A DNA stretch of 64,000 bases from Candidatus Peribacteria bacterium RIFOXYB1_FULL_54_35 (GCA_001787755.1 MFYJ01000013.1:62001-126000), one strand, 5' to 3'; counted from the stretch's first letter, positions 43,625-52,657 are shown. Program-made: numbers and translations. Notes: generated from the letters alone by a model not told the origin.

Positions 43625-44053
43625 GTGAATCCGCTCCAGAGCTCCATGGCTCTCACCATTCTCGGCTACTTCACCTACCATATCTTCCAGAAGTCGGTTC
43701 CTGCCGGAGTACATCCGATTGCCGCCATCATCATGGCGTACGGAATGGGGCTGCTCTTCGGCCTTGTACTCCTGTTCCTCACAGGAGATCCCGCAACGGC
43801 GCTTCGAACCTCCAGATACGCCAACTGGGCAGTGTATGGCATAGGGCTTTCCGTCTTCGTCATGGAAACAGGATTCCTGCTCTCGTACAGGAACGGCTGG
43901 AACATGAGCACCGGCGTCACCGTGTGCAATGTGGTGGTCATCCTGCTACTCATACCCATCGGCACCATCTTTTTCCGCGAGTATTTGAACATAGCCAATA
44001 TGCTCGGTATCTTCCTGTGTATTGCAGGACTTCTTCTCCTTCACACACCATAA
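43625..44053 (+). CDS. small EamA/DMT-type membrane protein
   Basis: 142 aa starting at GTG 43625, with about five hydrophobic helices. It is a single EamA domain, the half-size form of drug/metabolite transporters, which would need to work as a dimer. The final helix region (TIFFREYLNIANMLGIFLCIAGLLLL) has the typical EamA ending. It is divergent from regulator 2, with an operator-like palindrome between them. Array gene 19 starts 2 bases after its stop, so both should be on one transcript. The substrate is unknown. Confidence 0.75.
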   Translation: MNPLQSSMALTILGYFTYHIFQKSVPAGVHPIAAIIMAYGMGLLFGLVLLFLTGDPATALRTSRYANWAVYGIGLSVFVMETGFLLSYRNGWNMSTGVTVCNVVVILLLIPIGTIFFREYLNIANMLGIFLCIAGLLLLHTP

Positions 44054-44055
44054 GT

Positions 44056-45735
44056 ATGCAACAAACATGCGCACAGTGCTCGGCAGCGTTCAGCGTTCAC
44101 AATGAGGATCTGCAAATGCTCGATGAGCTCTCTCCCGTCATCGGAGGAGTGAAGCTGAGCCTCCCCTCCCCGACCATGTGCCCGGACTGCAGACTGCAAC
44201 GAAGACAGGCACATGTGAACCACGTAAACCTCTACGAGAGAACATGCGATCTTTCCGGAGCACCCATCATCTCCAATACGCACCCCTCTGCCCCATACAC
44301 GGTGTACGACCAGGAAGTCTGGTACAGCGACAAATGGGATGCACATAAGTACCAGAGAAAGTACGACTTCTCCCGACCGTTCTTTGAGCAACTCAAGGAA
44401 CTGATAGATGAGGTACCACGACCAAATCTGATGACCGGATACGAATTCGATGAGAACTGCGACTACACAAACTACGCCGGGAAGAACAAGGACTGTTACC
44501 TGATATTTGACAGTGATGAGAATCGGGACTGCTTCTACAGCTACAGCCTAAACCACTGTGTCAATTGCGTCGGGTGCTACAGGACCCGCAAGTCGGAACT
44601 CTGTTACGAGTGCGTCGACTGCGTGAAGTGTTACGGCTCTGCGTACCTGCAAGACTGCGATAACTGTGCCGACTCGGTCTTCCTCAAAAATTGCACGGGA
44701 TGCAAGAACTGTCTGATGTGCAGCAACATCAAGAATAAAGAGTACTGGGTGGAGAATAAGCCCGTCGGCAAAGAAGAATTCGGAAAGCTCCGCGCAATGC
44801 TGGGCAGCCACTCGGCGGTGGAATCCGCAAGAGGACGGTTCGAGAAACTGAAGCTTGAATTCCCGCAGAAGTATATGCACGGCGTACAGAATGAAGATGT
44901 GGAAGGCGATTACCTGGTGAACTGCAAAAATGCCTTCAACTGTTTCGACAGCGAAGACTTGTGGGACTGCAGATACGTCTATCAGGGCTTCATGCCACTG
45001 AAGACCTGCATGGACATCCACGAGTGCGGTGAAGGAGAACGGTTGTACGAATGCTCCGTGGCAGGCTATGAGATCAACAGTTGCTGCTTCTGCAACCACA
45101 CGCTCGCCAATATGAGCGACATGCTCTACTGCTCACTCTGCCACCACTCAAACCACTGCTTCGGATGTGTGGGCCTGCGCCGAAAGAAATACTGCATTCT
45201 CAATAAGCAGCACAGCAAAGAGGAGTACGAGGAGCTGGTACCCAAGATTGTGGAACACATGCGCGGCACCGGAGAGTGGGGCGAGTTCTTCCCTGTCTCC
45301 ATTGCCACATACGCGTACAACGAAACCATCGCGCAGGATTACTACCCTCTCACGAAAGATGAGGTGAAACGCAGGGGCTGGCAGTGGTTTGATGATGTGG
45401 AGAAGAAGGAGCAGAAAACGGGAGAGCCTGCGGAACTTCCGGACAGCATAGATGACACCCCCGAAGATATATGCGGAAAGATCCTGACCTGCGAGGAATC
45501 CGGGAGGCAGTACAAAGTTATCCCGCAGGAACTGGAATTTCATAAGAAACTGCACGTACCGCTCCCCCGTACCAGCTTCTTCAAGCGGTACAGAAACCAG
45601 CTCGCCATGCGGAACAAGCGCATCCTCCACAATAGGAAATGTGACAAGTGCGGTGCAGCCATTCGTACGAGTTACCAACCAGGCCGGCCCGAGCAAATAT
45701 ACTGCGAACCCTGCTACCAGGAATCACTGAGTTAG
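44056..45735 (+). CDS. array protein 19, in operon with the EamA gene
   Basis: 559 aa from ATG 44056, 2 bases after the permease stop; longer in-frame starts fall inside the permease. N1 is intact (CAQC, CPDC) and N2 has one Cys (CDLSG). C1 is lost (CEESG, SFFKR) and C2 is intact (CDKC, CEPC). The C-terminus is the most divergent of the family (CYQESLS) and recalls gene 1 (YLDSLH). The linker 'ELPDSIDDTPEDICGKIL' places it with members 1-4, 7, 8 and 21. It is the only member clearly co-transcribed with a non-array gene. Confidence 0.87.
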   Translation: MQQTCAQCSAAFSVHNEDLQMLDELSPVIGGVKLSLPSPTMCPDCRLQRRQAHVNHVNLYERTCDLSGAPIISNTHPSAPYTVYDQEVWYSDKWDAHKYQRKYDFSRPFFEQLKELIDEVPRPNLMTGYEFDENCDYTNYAGKNKDCYLIFDSDENRDCFYSYSLNHCVNCVGCYRTRKSELCYECVDCVKCYGSAYLQDCDNCADSVFLKNCTGCKNCLMCSNIKNKEYWVENKPVGKEEFGKLRAMLGSHSAVESARGRFEKLKLEFPQKYMHGVQNEDVEGDYLVNCKNAFNCFDSEDLWDCRYVYQGFMPLKTCMDIHECGEGERLYECSVAGYEINSCCFCNHTLANMSDMLYCSLCHHSNHCFGCVGLRRKKYCILNKQHSKEEYEELVPKIVEHMRGTGEWGEFFPVSIATYAYNETIAQDYYPLTKDEVKRRGWQWFDDVEKKEQKTGEPAELPDSIDDTPEDICGKILTCEESGRQYKVIPQELEFHKKLHVPLPRTSFFKRYRNQLAMRNKRILHNRKCDKCGAAIRTSYQPGRPEQIYCEPCYQESLS

Positions 45736-45753
45736 TTGTACAATGTCGCTCCA

Positions 45754-47445
45754 ATGCTGAAGACATGCGCTCAGTGCGGTTCGGCCTTCGACATCACCGA
45801 CGAAGATCTCGCTCTCCTCGACAAAGTTTCTCCCGTTGTCGGGGATAAAAAGTTCGCACTCCCTCCCCCGACCATGTGTTTTCACTGCCGCCTGCAGAGA
45901 CGGCTGGCCTTCTATAATGCCCGATCGCTGTATCACCGGAAGTGTGATCTCACAAAGCAACCAATTGTCTCAATCTATTCACCAGACAAACCATTCACGG
46001 TATATGAGCGCCGCGCATGGTATGGCGATGGATGGGACCCCCTGGAGTATGGAATGGATTTTGATTTTAGCAGGCCGTTCTGTGATCAGTTCCGAGCACT
46101 GATGGAAACCGTGCCGCTTCTTTCATTGGCAGTATTAAGCGATAACGTGAATAGTGAATTTACCAATGATAACCTGGCACTGAAAAATTGCTACCTTATT
46201 TTTGATGGTGAGCGTGCAGAAGAGTGCCTGTACGGACACACTTTTGCCGGCATAAAATCCTGCCTGGATTTTGTAGTTTTAACCGACTGTGAGCTGTGTT
46301 ACGAGTGCATACACTGCGAGAATTGCTACAATTGTAAATATGCCCGATACAGCATCAACTGCAGCGATAGCTGGTTTTTAAGAGATTGTATCAGCTGCAA
46401 ATATTGCTTTGGGTGCGCAAATTTGCGGCAGAGAAAATTTTGTATCTTCAATGAACAGAAGACAAAAGAAGAATATGGAGCGTTCATGCGGCAGTTTCAA
46501 ACTTCATCCTTTCCCGCAGCCCAGGAGATGAAGAAGAAATCCGATGCCTTCTCTCTCACACAACCAGTTAAAGCAGTACGGGGCGAGCAGAACATTGACG
46601 TCATGGGAGATAATATCTACCAGTCCAAAGATTCATCATCCTGCTTTGACTGCTATAGAATGCAGGATTGCCAGTACTGCACCGATTGCCTTGTCGGCGC
46701 CAAAGATTGCTGCGATATCCATATTTGGGGTGACGCAATGGAACTCAGCTACAACTGCTGCGTTGCCGGCGTCCGGGTGCGGAACCTGCTCAGCTGCTAC
46801 TACGTTTCGGAAGGATGCGATAATGTATTCTATTCAATCTACTGCAGCCGGCAGAGCCGGAATCTGTTCGGATGCATCGGCCTGAGGCATAAGAGCAACT
46901 GCATCTTCAATAAGCAGTACAGCAATGAAGAATTTGAGCAACTCGCACAGAAAATTATTGAGCACATGCAGCGCACAGGTGAGTGGGGGGAGTTCTTCCC
47001 TCCCACCATCTCTTCATTCGGCTATAACGAAACCATGGCACAAACCTTCTTCCCTCTGGAAAAAAAAGAAGTACTAGCACGCGGATGGCAGTGGGGTGAC
47101 TTCGAGGCACCGGTGGAAGCCGATCGTACGATCAGGACAAGCCAGTTGCCCGACGATGCGAATGATACCCCGGATGACGTGCTCAACTGGGCTCTCCTCT
47201 GCGAAGTGACCGGAAAGCCTTTCAAAATCATCAAACAGGAACTGCAATTCTATAGAGATCACCGGTTACCGCTCCCCCGCCGCCACCCGAACCAGCGCCA
47301 CGCTGACCGGTACGGATTCAAGAACCCATACAGGCTCTGGAACCGCGCATGTGCCCATTGCAGGAAGCCGATAACCACAAGCTACGCACCCGAGCGGCCG
47401 GAGAAGGTGCTCTGCGAGGAATGCTATTTAAAAGAGGTGTACTAG
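45754..47445 (+). CDS. array protein 20
   Basis: 563 aa from ATG 45754, with TACAAT (45739-45744) 9 bases upstream and the previous stop 18 bases away. N1 is intact with an unusual second pair (CAQC, CFHC). N2 has one Cys (CDLTK), C1 is lost (CEVTG, HPNQR), and C2 is intact (CAHC, LCEEC). The stretch 46130-46560 is clearly richer in A and T than both ends of the gene, as if the core and the ends had different histories. The linker 'LPDDANDTPDDVLNWAL' is intermediate between the two subfamilies. Confidence 0.87.
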   Translation: MLKTCAQCGSAFDITDEDLALLDKVSPVVGDKKFALPPPTMCFHCRLQRRLAFYNARSLYHRKCDLTKQPIVSIYSPDKPFTVYERRAWYGDGWDPLEYGMDFDFSRPFCDQFRALMETVPLLSLAVLSDNVNSEFTNDNLALKNCYLIFDGERAEECLYGHTFAGIKSCLDFVVLTDCELCYECIHCENCYNCKYARYSINCSDSWFLRDCISCKYCFGCANLRQRKFCIFNEQKTKEEYGAFMRQFQTSSFPAAQEMKKKSDAFSLTQPVKAVRGEQNIDVMGDNIYQSKDSSSCFDCYRMQDCQYCTDCLVGAKDCCDIHIWGDAMELSYNCCVAGVRVRNLLSCYYVSEGCDNVFYSIYCSRQSRNLFGCIGLRHKSNCIFNKQYSNEEFEQLAQKIIEHMQRTGEWGEFFPPTISSFGYNETMAQTFFPLEKKEVLARGWQWGDFEAPVEADRTIRTSQLPDDANDTPDDVLNWALLCEVTGKPFKIIKQELQFYRDHRLPLPRRHPNQRHADRYGFKNPYRLWNRACAHCRKPITTSYAPERPEKVLCEECYLKEVY

Positions 47446-47478
47446 CAACTAGCCGTTAACCGCTATGCGCTACCCGCT
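47446..47478. repeat. spacer stem-loop, TAGCG-word type
   Basis: Short, degenerate: ACTAGCCGTTAACCGC and GCGCTACCCGCTTA words between array gene 20 and the convergent regulator 3. Confidence 0.45.
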
Positions 47479-47480
47479 TA

Positions 47481-48242
47481 TTATCCTCTCCCCAGTAAAT
47501 CAAAAATGAAGTGGAAAATCTGGCTCAGTTCCGCCTGCTTGATCTTCAGGCCTACCTGACCGCCTTTGTACGTCGCGAGGTAGACCGCATGCCCCGCAAC
47601 AAAGATGTTGCTCGTCCCCCGCGCAATGGGGAGCCGGGAAAGATCGAGTTCCGCGGGAGGGACTTTCTTCAGGTGTTCCGGTATGAGGCCACCGGTGGCC
47701 TCAAACAATTCCACCTGAATTTTCCGCTTTCGCAGATCTTCGAAGAACGCCCGCACGGTTTTGCTCAGTGGCTCATCCTCCACCCGCTCCTCAAAGGTGT
47801 TGGAGCTGAGCATCCGGAGTTGCTTCAGCTCACTGGACAGAAGCTCATGCAGCATGTCGCGAAAGAGACTTTTAATGCCCGCTTCACCTTCGAACATCTG
47901 GAGCTTGGGGATGATGTCCTCCTGACTCCGCAGGGACTGAAGGATATTCAGTGCCGTGGGGAACTGCTTCATGAGTTCCTCATACTTCTCCACTCCGTCC
48001 TTAAGATGCTCCTCAATGGCATCGAAACTCTCTATCCCGAAACACTGCACACCTTCCCGAAAATACGTTTTCACAAATCCACGTTCAGCGAGTTTCTTGA
48101 GATGCTTGTAGGTTGTAATGCGGTCAAGATCGCACCGGCGGGCAATCACCGATGCCGGCTGCACACCAAGTTCTGCGAGAACCAGGTAGATGGCACGCTC
48201 TTTCTCGGTAAAATCCAGTTTGGCAAGGTACTGCGAGAGCAT
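47481..48242 (-). CDS. TrmB-like transcriptional regulator 3
   Basis: 253 aa. A winged helix-turn-helix occupies residues 1-65 (LDFTEKERAIYLVLAELGVQPASVIARRCDLDRITTYKHLKKLAERGFV). The C-terminal domain has KLQMFEGEAGIKSLFRDML and ends 'QVGLKIKQAELSQIFHFIFDLLG', both matched in regulators 1 and 2. It is divergent from array gene 21; two palindromes (48371-48387 and 48410-48425) lie between. An ACGAG-type stem-loop sits just upstream of the start, which is unusual since these otherwise follow genes. Confidence 0.82.
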   Translation of the reverse strand: MLSQYLAKLDFTEKERAIYLVLAELGVQPASVIARRCDLDRITTYKHLKKLAERGFVKTYFREGVQCFGIESFDAIEEHLKDGVEKYEELMKQFPTALNILQSLRSQEDIIPKLQMFEGEAGIKSLFRDMLHELLSSELKQLRMLSSNTFEERVEDEPLSKTVRAFFEDLRKRKIQVELFEATGGLIPEHLKKVPPAELDLSRLPIARGTSNIFVAGHAVYLATYKGGQVGLKIKQAELSQIFHFIFDLLGRG

Positions 48243-48278
48243 CAGAAAGGAGGAAATAAAGCGTTGTACACTGTCCTC

Positions 48279-48339
48279 TTCGTTTCCTCGTTGGCTCGTT
48301 TAAACGAAAAACGAGTGAACGAGCAAACGAGCTAACGAT
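48279..48339. repeat. spacer stem-loop, ACGAG-word type
   Basis: TCGTTTCCTCGTTGGCTCG on the left, ACGAGCAAACGA on the right, with TTTAAA at the apex. Confidence 0.65.
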
Positions 48340-48370
48340 ACAACACCTGTGGGGCTGTTTTCCAAGAGGG

Positions 48371-48425
48371 CATGCAGGTCCTGCATGACCTAAGTATACC
48401 AATTCTGTTGTTCTTTGTGAAGAAC
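48371..48425. promoter_or_regulatory. two palindromes upstream of array gene 21
   Basis: CATGCAG-GTC-CTGCATG (48371-48387) and GTTCTT-TGTG-AAGAAC (48410-48425). Candidate operators for regulator 3. The sequence GAACAGTTTACA next to the second also occurs in the promoter of the ZIP gene (near 53420-53431). Confidence 0.45.
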
Positions 48426-48504
48426 AGTTTACAAGCTCCATTAAAATATTTATAAACATACAGCTATTTTGATGAAGATTTTACATAGTTTTCCTGTTCT
48501 TCCT

Positions 48505-50184
48505 ATGGAACGCATATGTAAACGCTGCCAGGCACACTTCATAGTCCACAAAGACGAAGAAGACTTCCTGCAGAAGATCGGATTCAAGTATGGGAAAACG
48601 GAGGTGCATCTTCCTCTCCCCGTCTACTGCCCGGACTGCCGGTGCCAGTTACGTACCTGCCACAGGAACGAACGGAACATGTACAAAGTCCGCTCCTCCT
48701 TCTCCGGGAAGGACATCATCTCCGTGTACGCACAGGAACAGTCCTGGGGAGACAAGCCCTTTAAAATCTACTCCCAGGAAGAGTGGCGGAGTGACGCGTG
48801 GGATCCTATGGAGTATGGGAGGAACTTTGATTTCACCCGCCCATTCTTCGATCAGTTTGCAGAGCTACAGCAGCAAGTCCCCCGACAAGCGCTCATTTCC
48901 ATCAGCAACGAAAACTCGGGGTTCACAACGGGAACGGGCTTCTGTAAGAACTGCTACCTCATTAACTCCTCGGAGTACTGTGAGGACTGCTACTACGGCA
49001 AGCTCCTGCAGACTTGTAAGGACTCCGTGGACTGCAGCTACCTCTACAATTCCGAGCTCTGCTACGAGTGCTTCAGCTGCTACGAGTGCTATAACTGCCA
49101 GTACGTCTCCTTCAGTACCAACTGCTCGGACTGCATGTTTTCCAGCAACCTCAAGTCCTGCACAAACTGCTGCCTGTGCACGAACCTCTCCCAGAAGGAG
49201 TACCACTTCATGAATGAGCCTCTGAGCAAGGAGGAGTACGAAAAGCGGCTGAAGGATTTCCGCGGGAGCTATCCCCTCACGGAGAAAATGCGGAATCTCT
49301 ACCGGAAGACGATTGGCACGATGGTCCGCAAGTACGCCAACATCGTGAGCTGCCAAAACTGTACCGGCGACTACGTAGAACACTCCAAGAACTGCCTCGA
49401 TTGCTACGATGTGAATGAGAGCGAAGACTGCCGGTACGTGCAGGTTGGCGTGCAGGTGAAGGATAACTACGACTGCTCCAACATGTACATCAAACCGGAG
49501 CTCTGTTACGAGACACTGGGAACCATAGAAGTGTATGGCAGCGCGTATTGTCTCTTCATCTTCCACAGCAAGCGGATGCTGTACTGCGACTTCTGCTACC
49601 ACAGCGAAGACTGCTTCGCCTGCACGGGGCTCACCCACAAGAAGCACTGCATCTTCAATAAGCAGTACAGCAAGGAGGAGTACGAAGCACTTGTGCCGAA
49701 AATCATCGCACACATGCAATTGACCGGGGAATGGGGCTTGTACTTCCCATCACGGTACGCCCCATTCGGATACAACGAATCCCTTGCATTTGAATATTTT
49801 CCTCTCAGTAAAGAAGAAGCGCTGAAGCAGGGATTTCTGTGGAGGGACTCCGACGCAAAGGACAGAAAACCGCAAACAGCTGCGTTTCCGGACAGCATCG
49901 CGGACGCAGCAGACAGCATTACGCAGGAAATTTTCTGCTGCAGCGACTGCAGCAAGAACTTCCGGATTATTCCGCAGGAACTGGATTTCTACCGCAGGCA
50001 GGCTCTCCCCATCCCCCGCAAGTGCCAGGAATGCCGTCATACGGACAGAATGCACTTCAGGAACCCCCGCAGGCTCTGGAATCGCACATGCGCGAAGTGC
50101 AGAGAAGCTGTGCAGAGCACCTCTGCACCTGATCGTCCTGAAACGATCTATTGCGAATCCTGTTACATTAAGACAGTCTACTAA
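48505..50184 (+). CDS. array protein 21, C1 site intact
   Basis: 559 aa from ATG 48505, chosen because the family starts 3-5 residues before the first Cys pair (MERICKRC); ATG 48472 would add 11 hydrophobic residues and cannot be excluded. N1 is intact (CKRC, CPDC). N2 has no Cys (VRSSFSGK). C1 is intact (CSDC, CQEC), shared only with array protein 8. C2 is intact (CAKC, CESC). A six-residue insertion (EQSWGD) precedes KPFKIYSQEEW. It is the last member of the array and ends CYIKTVY. Confidence 0.85.
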   Translation: MERICKRCQAHFIVHKDEEDFLQKIGFKYGKTEVHLPLPVYCPDCRCQLRTCHRNERNMYKVRSSFSGKDIISVYAQEQSWGDKPFKIYSQEEWRSDAWDPMEYGRNFDFTRPFFDQFAELQQQVPRQALISISNENSGFTTGTGFCKNCYLINSSEYCEDCYYGKLLQTCKDSVDCSYLYNSELCYECFSCYECYNCQYVSFSTNCSDCMFSSNLKSCTNCCLCTNLSQKEYHFMNEPLSKEEYEKRLKDFRGSYPLTEKMRNLYRKTIGTMVRKYANIVSCQNCTGDYVEHSKNCLDCYDVNESEDCRYVQVGVQVKDNYDCSNMYIKPELCYETLGTIEVYGSAYCLFIFHSKRMLYCDFCYHSEDCFACTGLTHKKHCIFNKQYSKEEYEALVPKIIAHMQLTGEWGLYFPSRYAPFGYNESLAFEYFPLSKEEALKQGFLWRDSDAKDRKPQTAAFPDSIADAADSITQEIFCCSDCSKNFRIIPQELDFYRRQALPIPRKCQECRHTDRMHFRNPRRLWNRTCAKCREAVQSTSAPDRPETIYCESCYIKTVY

Positions 50185-50190
50185 TATGGA

Positions 50191-50226
50191 TTCGCCCTGA
50201 GCGAGTGAAACGAGTCGAAGGGCGAA
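50191..50226. repeat. REP-like palindrome, expanded form
   Basis: TTCGCCCTGAGC...TCGAAGGGCGAA with an extra GAGTGAAACGAGTC centre, abutting a relic gene end. Confidence 0.6.
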
Positions 50227-50253
50227 GAATGCTACCTGGCGGAAGTGTATTGA
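50224..50253 (+). pseudogene. relic 3' end of an array gene
   Basis: EECYLAEVY and stop, which matches the ends of members 9-13 and not that of the preceding gene 21. Confidence 0.65.
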
Positions 50254-50315
50254 GGCGGTAAGCAGGAAGCAGGAAGCGGTAAGCTGCTTACCGCATACCG
50301 CTTACCGCTTCGCCG
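50254..50315. repeat. spacer stem-loop, GCGGTAAGC-word type
   Basis: GCGGTAAGCAGGAAGC repeated on the left; GCTTACCGC repeated on the right. Confidence 0.65.
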
Positions 50316-50324
50316 CGTAATTCG

Positions 50325-50352
50325 TTTACCAAAGCACCCTTTCCTGTAGAAT
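50325..50352 (+). promoter_or_regulatory. promoter of the TraG/VirD4-like gene
   Basis: TTTACC (50325-50330), a 16-base spacer and TAGAAT (50347-50352). The ATG is 9 bases further on. Confidence 0.5.
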
Positions 50353-50361
50353 ATCTCTCCA

Positions 50362-52605
50362 ATGGCAGACCTGCGCCACCTCCATATCATCATCCCCCAG
50401 GGCATAGAGAGTAAAGAGAAGATGGAACCGAAATTCCAGGAGTTGCTCATCAGTCTGCGCAATACGGTCACAGGAGTACGCTTCGCGTTCGAGTATTTCG
50501 GGTACGAGCAGTACACCTACTTCTACATCACGGTGGAGGAAAACTTCAAAAAAACGATTGAAGGCCTCCTCTACTCCCTGTTCCCGGAAGCGGAAATCTC
50601 CGAAACACAGGATTACACCCTGCAATTCGACCCGGAGAAACAAGTGGTGGCAGGTGCACAGATCAAACTCCGGGAAAAGGACGTGTACCCCATCCGCACG
50701 TACGAGCAGTTCGAGGAAGACAGCATGTCCCGGCTCTTCTCTGTCATCTCAAAAATCCAGAGCGGGGAGCAGGTTTGGGTACAGATTATCGTGGAACCCC
50801 ACGATGACACCGCCCGGTTCCACTTCCTCCGCAACTGGCGCTTCGTCTTCGTGCGTCTCAAGAAGTTCTTCTCCATCCGAGATCGCATGCGCAAGGAAGG
50901 ACTGAAAGGCATCAACCAGGTGCGGTTTGATATGGCAAAGGAGAAGGAGAAAACAAAACCTTTCCGCGTGAGCATCCGCTGCGCGTACGTCGGCAGGAAC
51001 GAAGCAGAGGCGCGCCAGAAGCTGAAAGCCGTCGCCAACAGTTTCTACCACTTCAACGACACGGATATCAACGGGTTCCAGGTGAGCAAGATCACCACAA
51101 GCCCTGCCTTCGTGAAACAGTACCAGAGCCGCAAGCATGGAACGGATTTCATCCTGAGCGCCAAAGAGGTTGCGACGCTCTACTACTTCCCCAATGCCGA
51201 TGCGGTCCCGCACATCGTGCATGTGCTCGCGCGGAAGTCCGACCCCCCGCAGGACCTGCCACACGCGAAGGAACAGAATGTGAGCGCATTCGGCATTACG
51301 AATTACCACAACAACTTCGTTCCGTTCGGCATACGGCGTGAAGACCGCAGAAGGCACCTGTACATCGTCGGAAAATCCGGCGTGGGGAAGAGCAAGCTCT
51401 TAGAGCTCCTTGTGAATCACGACCTCCAGGCCGGGCACGGTGTCGCCGTGCTGGATCCGCACGGCGATCTTGTGGATGCCATTCTCCGCTTTGTCCCGCC
51501 GGAACGCGTGAATGACGTGATTGTCTTCGATCCCGCTGACACCGGTTTCCCCATTGCGTTCAATCCGCTGGAGAAAGTGGATCCTGCCTACAAGATGCAA
51601 CTCACCATCGGCATCCTGGACATCTTCAAAAAACTCTTCGGAACCAACTGGTCCGACCGCCTGGAACACGTGCTGCGCTACACCATCCTTGCCCTGCTCG
51701 ACAGCCCGGATACAACGGTGATATCGATCTTGAAAATGCTCTCCGATAAGAACTACCGCCAGAAAATTGTGGCGCGTATAGAGGACAACGTGGTGAAGAG
51801 CTTCTGGGTCTCGGAGTTCGCCGCATGGTCCGAGAAGTTCGACGCGGACGCCATCACTCCCCTCCTCAACAAAGTGGGACAGTTCGTGGCAACGAACATG
51901 ATGCGCAACGTCGTGGGACAGCCGCTCACACGTTTCAGCATCCGGGATATCATGGATAACCGCAAAATCCTGCTCATGAAAGTCTCCAAAGGGCTTCTGG
52001 GAGAGGAAAACTCACAGCTCATGGGCGCCATGATCATCACTAAGATCTACCAGGCTGCTATGAGCCGCGCCGATACGCCGGAGGAGCAGCGGCCGGACTT
52101 CTACTTCTACGTGGATGAGTTCCAGAACTTCGCCACAGACACGTTCTACGAGATTATGTCGGAAGCGAGGAAGTACCACCTCAATCTCACCATCGCACAC
52201 CAGTACATGGGGCAGCTCAGCCAGAAGATCCGCCAGACGGTCTTTGGAAACATTGGCTCCATGATCAGCTTCCGGGTCGGCGCGGAAGACGCATCGGTCA
52301 TGGCAGAAGAGTTTTCTCCCATCTTCAAAGAGCGCGATATCATTAACCTCGGCGTACGCGAGTTCTACATTAAGATGTCGGTGAATGGCGAAATCCGCGA
52401 GCCGTTCTCCGGGAGAACGCTGGATGTGCCAGCTGTGACACAGGATAACACTGCACGCATCATAGAACAGTCACGCAGGAAGTACTGCCGGCCCAAAGCA
52501 GAAGTAGAAGAGGTATTGCAGAAATGGGATGAAGCGGCGGCAAAACCTCCCTCCAAAGAAGAGCTCGCTATGGTGGAGGAGAAGTTCGAGGAACCGATTA
52601 TTTAG
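50362..52605 (+). CDS. TraG/VirD4-like or HerA-like DNA-translocating ATPase
   Basis: 747 aa. Walker A is GKSGVGKS (about residues 337-344), and a Walker B strand reads FYFYVDEFQNF (about 578-588), followed by the helix 'EARKYHLNLTIAHQYMGQL' typical of VirD4/TraG and related FtsK-HerA ATPases. The first 320 residues have no membrane helices, so it would be a soluble form. Proteins of this kind drive DNA export in type IV systems or DNA processing. In Patescibacteria they often accompany type IV pili, but no other such gene is in the window. A -10 (TAGAAT) lies 9 bases before the ATG. Confidence 0.82.
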   Translation: MADLRHLHIIIPQGIESKEKMEPKFQELLISLRNTVTGVRFAFEYFGYEQYTYFYITVEENFKKTIEGLLYSLFPEAEISETQDYTLQFDPEKQVVAGAQIKLREKDVYPIRTYEQFEEDSMSRLFSVISKIQSGEQVWVQIIVEPHDDTARFHFLRNWRFVFVRLKKFFSIRDRMRKEGLKGINQVRFDMAKEKEKTKPFRVSIRCAYVGRNEAEARQKLKAVANSFYHFNDTDINGFQVSKITTSPAFVKQYQSRKHGTDFILSAKEVATLYYFPNADAVPHIVHVLARKSDPPQDLPHAKEQNVSAFGITNYHNNFVPFGIRREDRRRHLYIVGKSGVGKSKLLELLVNHDLQAGHGVAVLDPHGDLVDAILRFVPPERVNDVIVFDPADTGFPIAFNPLEKVDPAYKMQLTIGILDIFKKLFGTNWSDRLEHVLRYTILALLDSPDTTVISILKMLSDKNYRQKIVARIEDNVVKSFWVSEFAAWSEKFDADAITPLLNKVGQFVATNMMRNVVGQPLTRFSIRDIMDNRKILLMKVSKGLLGEENSQLMGAMIITKIYQAAMSRADTPEEQRPDFYFYVDEFQNFATDTFYEIMSEARKYHLNLTIAHQYMGQLSQKIRQTVFGNIGSMISFRVGAEDASVMAEEFSPIFKERDIINLGVREFYIKMSVNGEIREPFSGRTLDVPAVTQDNTARIIEQSRRKYCRPKAEVEEVLQKWDEAAAKPPSKEELAMVEEKFEEPII

Positions 52606-52645
52606 CGGTAAGCGGTTAGCGGCTAGTCGCTACACGCTAATCATC
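52606..52645. repeat. spacer stem-loop, TAGCG-word type
   Basis: GCGGTAAGCGGTTAGCG on the left, CGCTACACGCTAATC on the right, between two convergent genes. Confidence 0.6.
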
Positions 52646-52657
52646 CACCACCTCGTC

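Noticed and set aside
7710-50184. Naming the array proteins as CoA-transferases ('CAIB/BAIF') as I recall seeing on some database entries
   Set aside because: No CoA-transferase motif or fold features are visible; the Cys pairs point to zinc modules.
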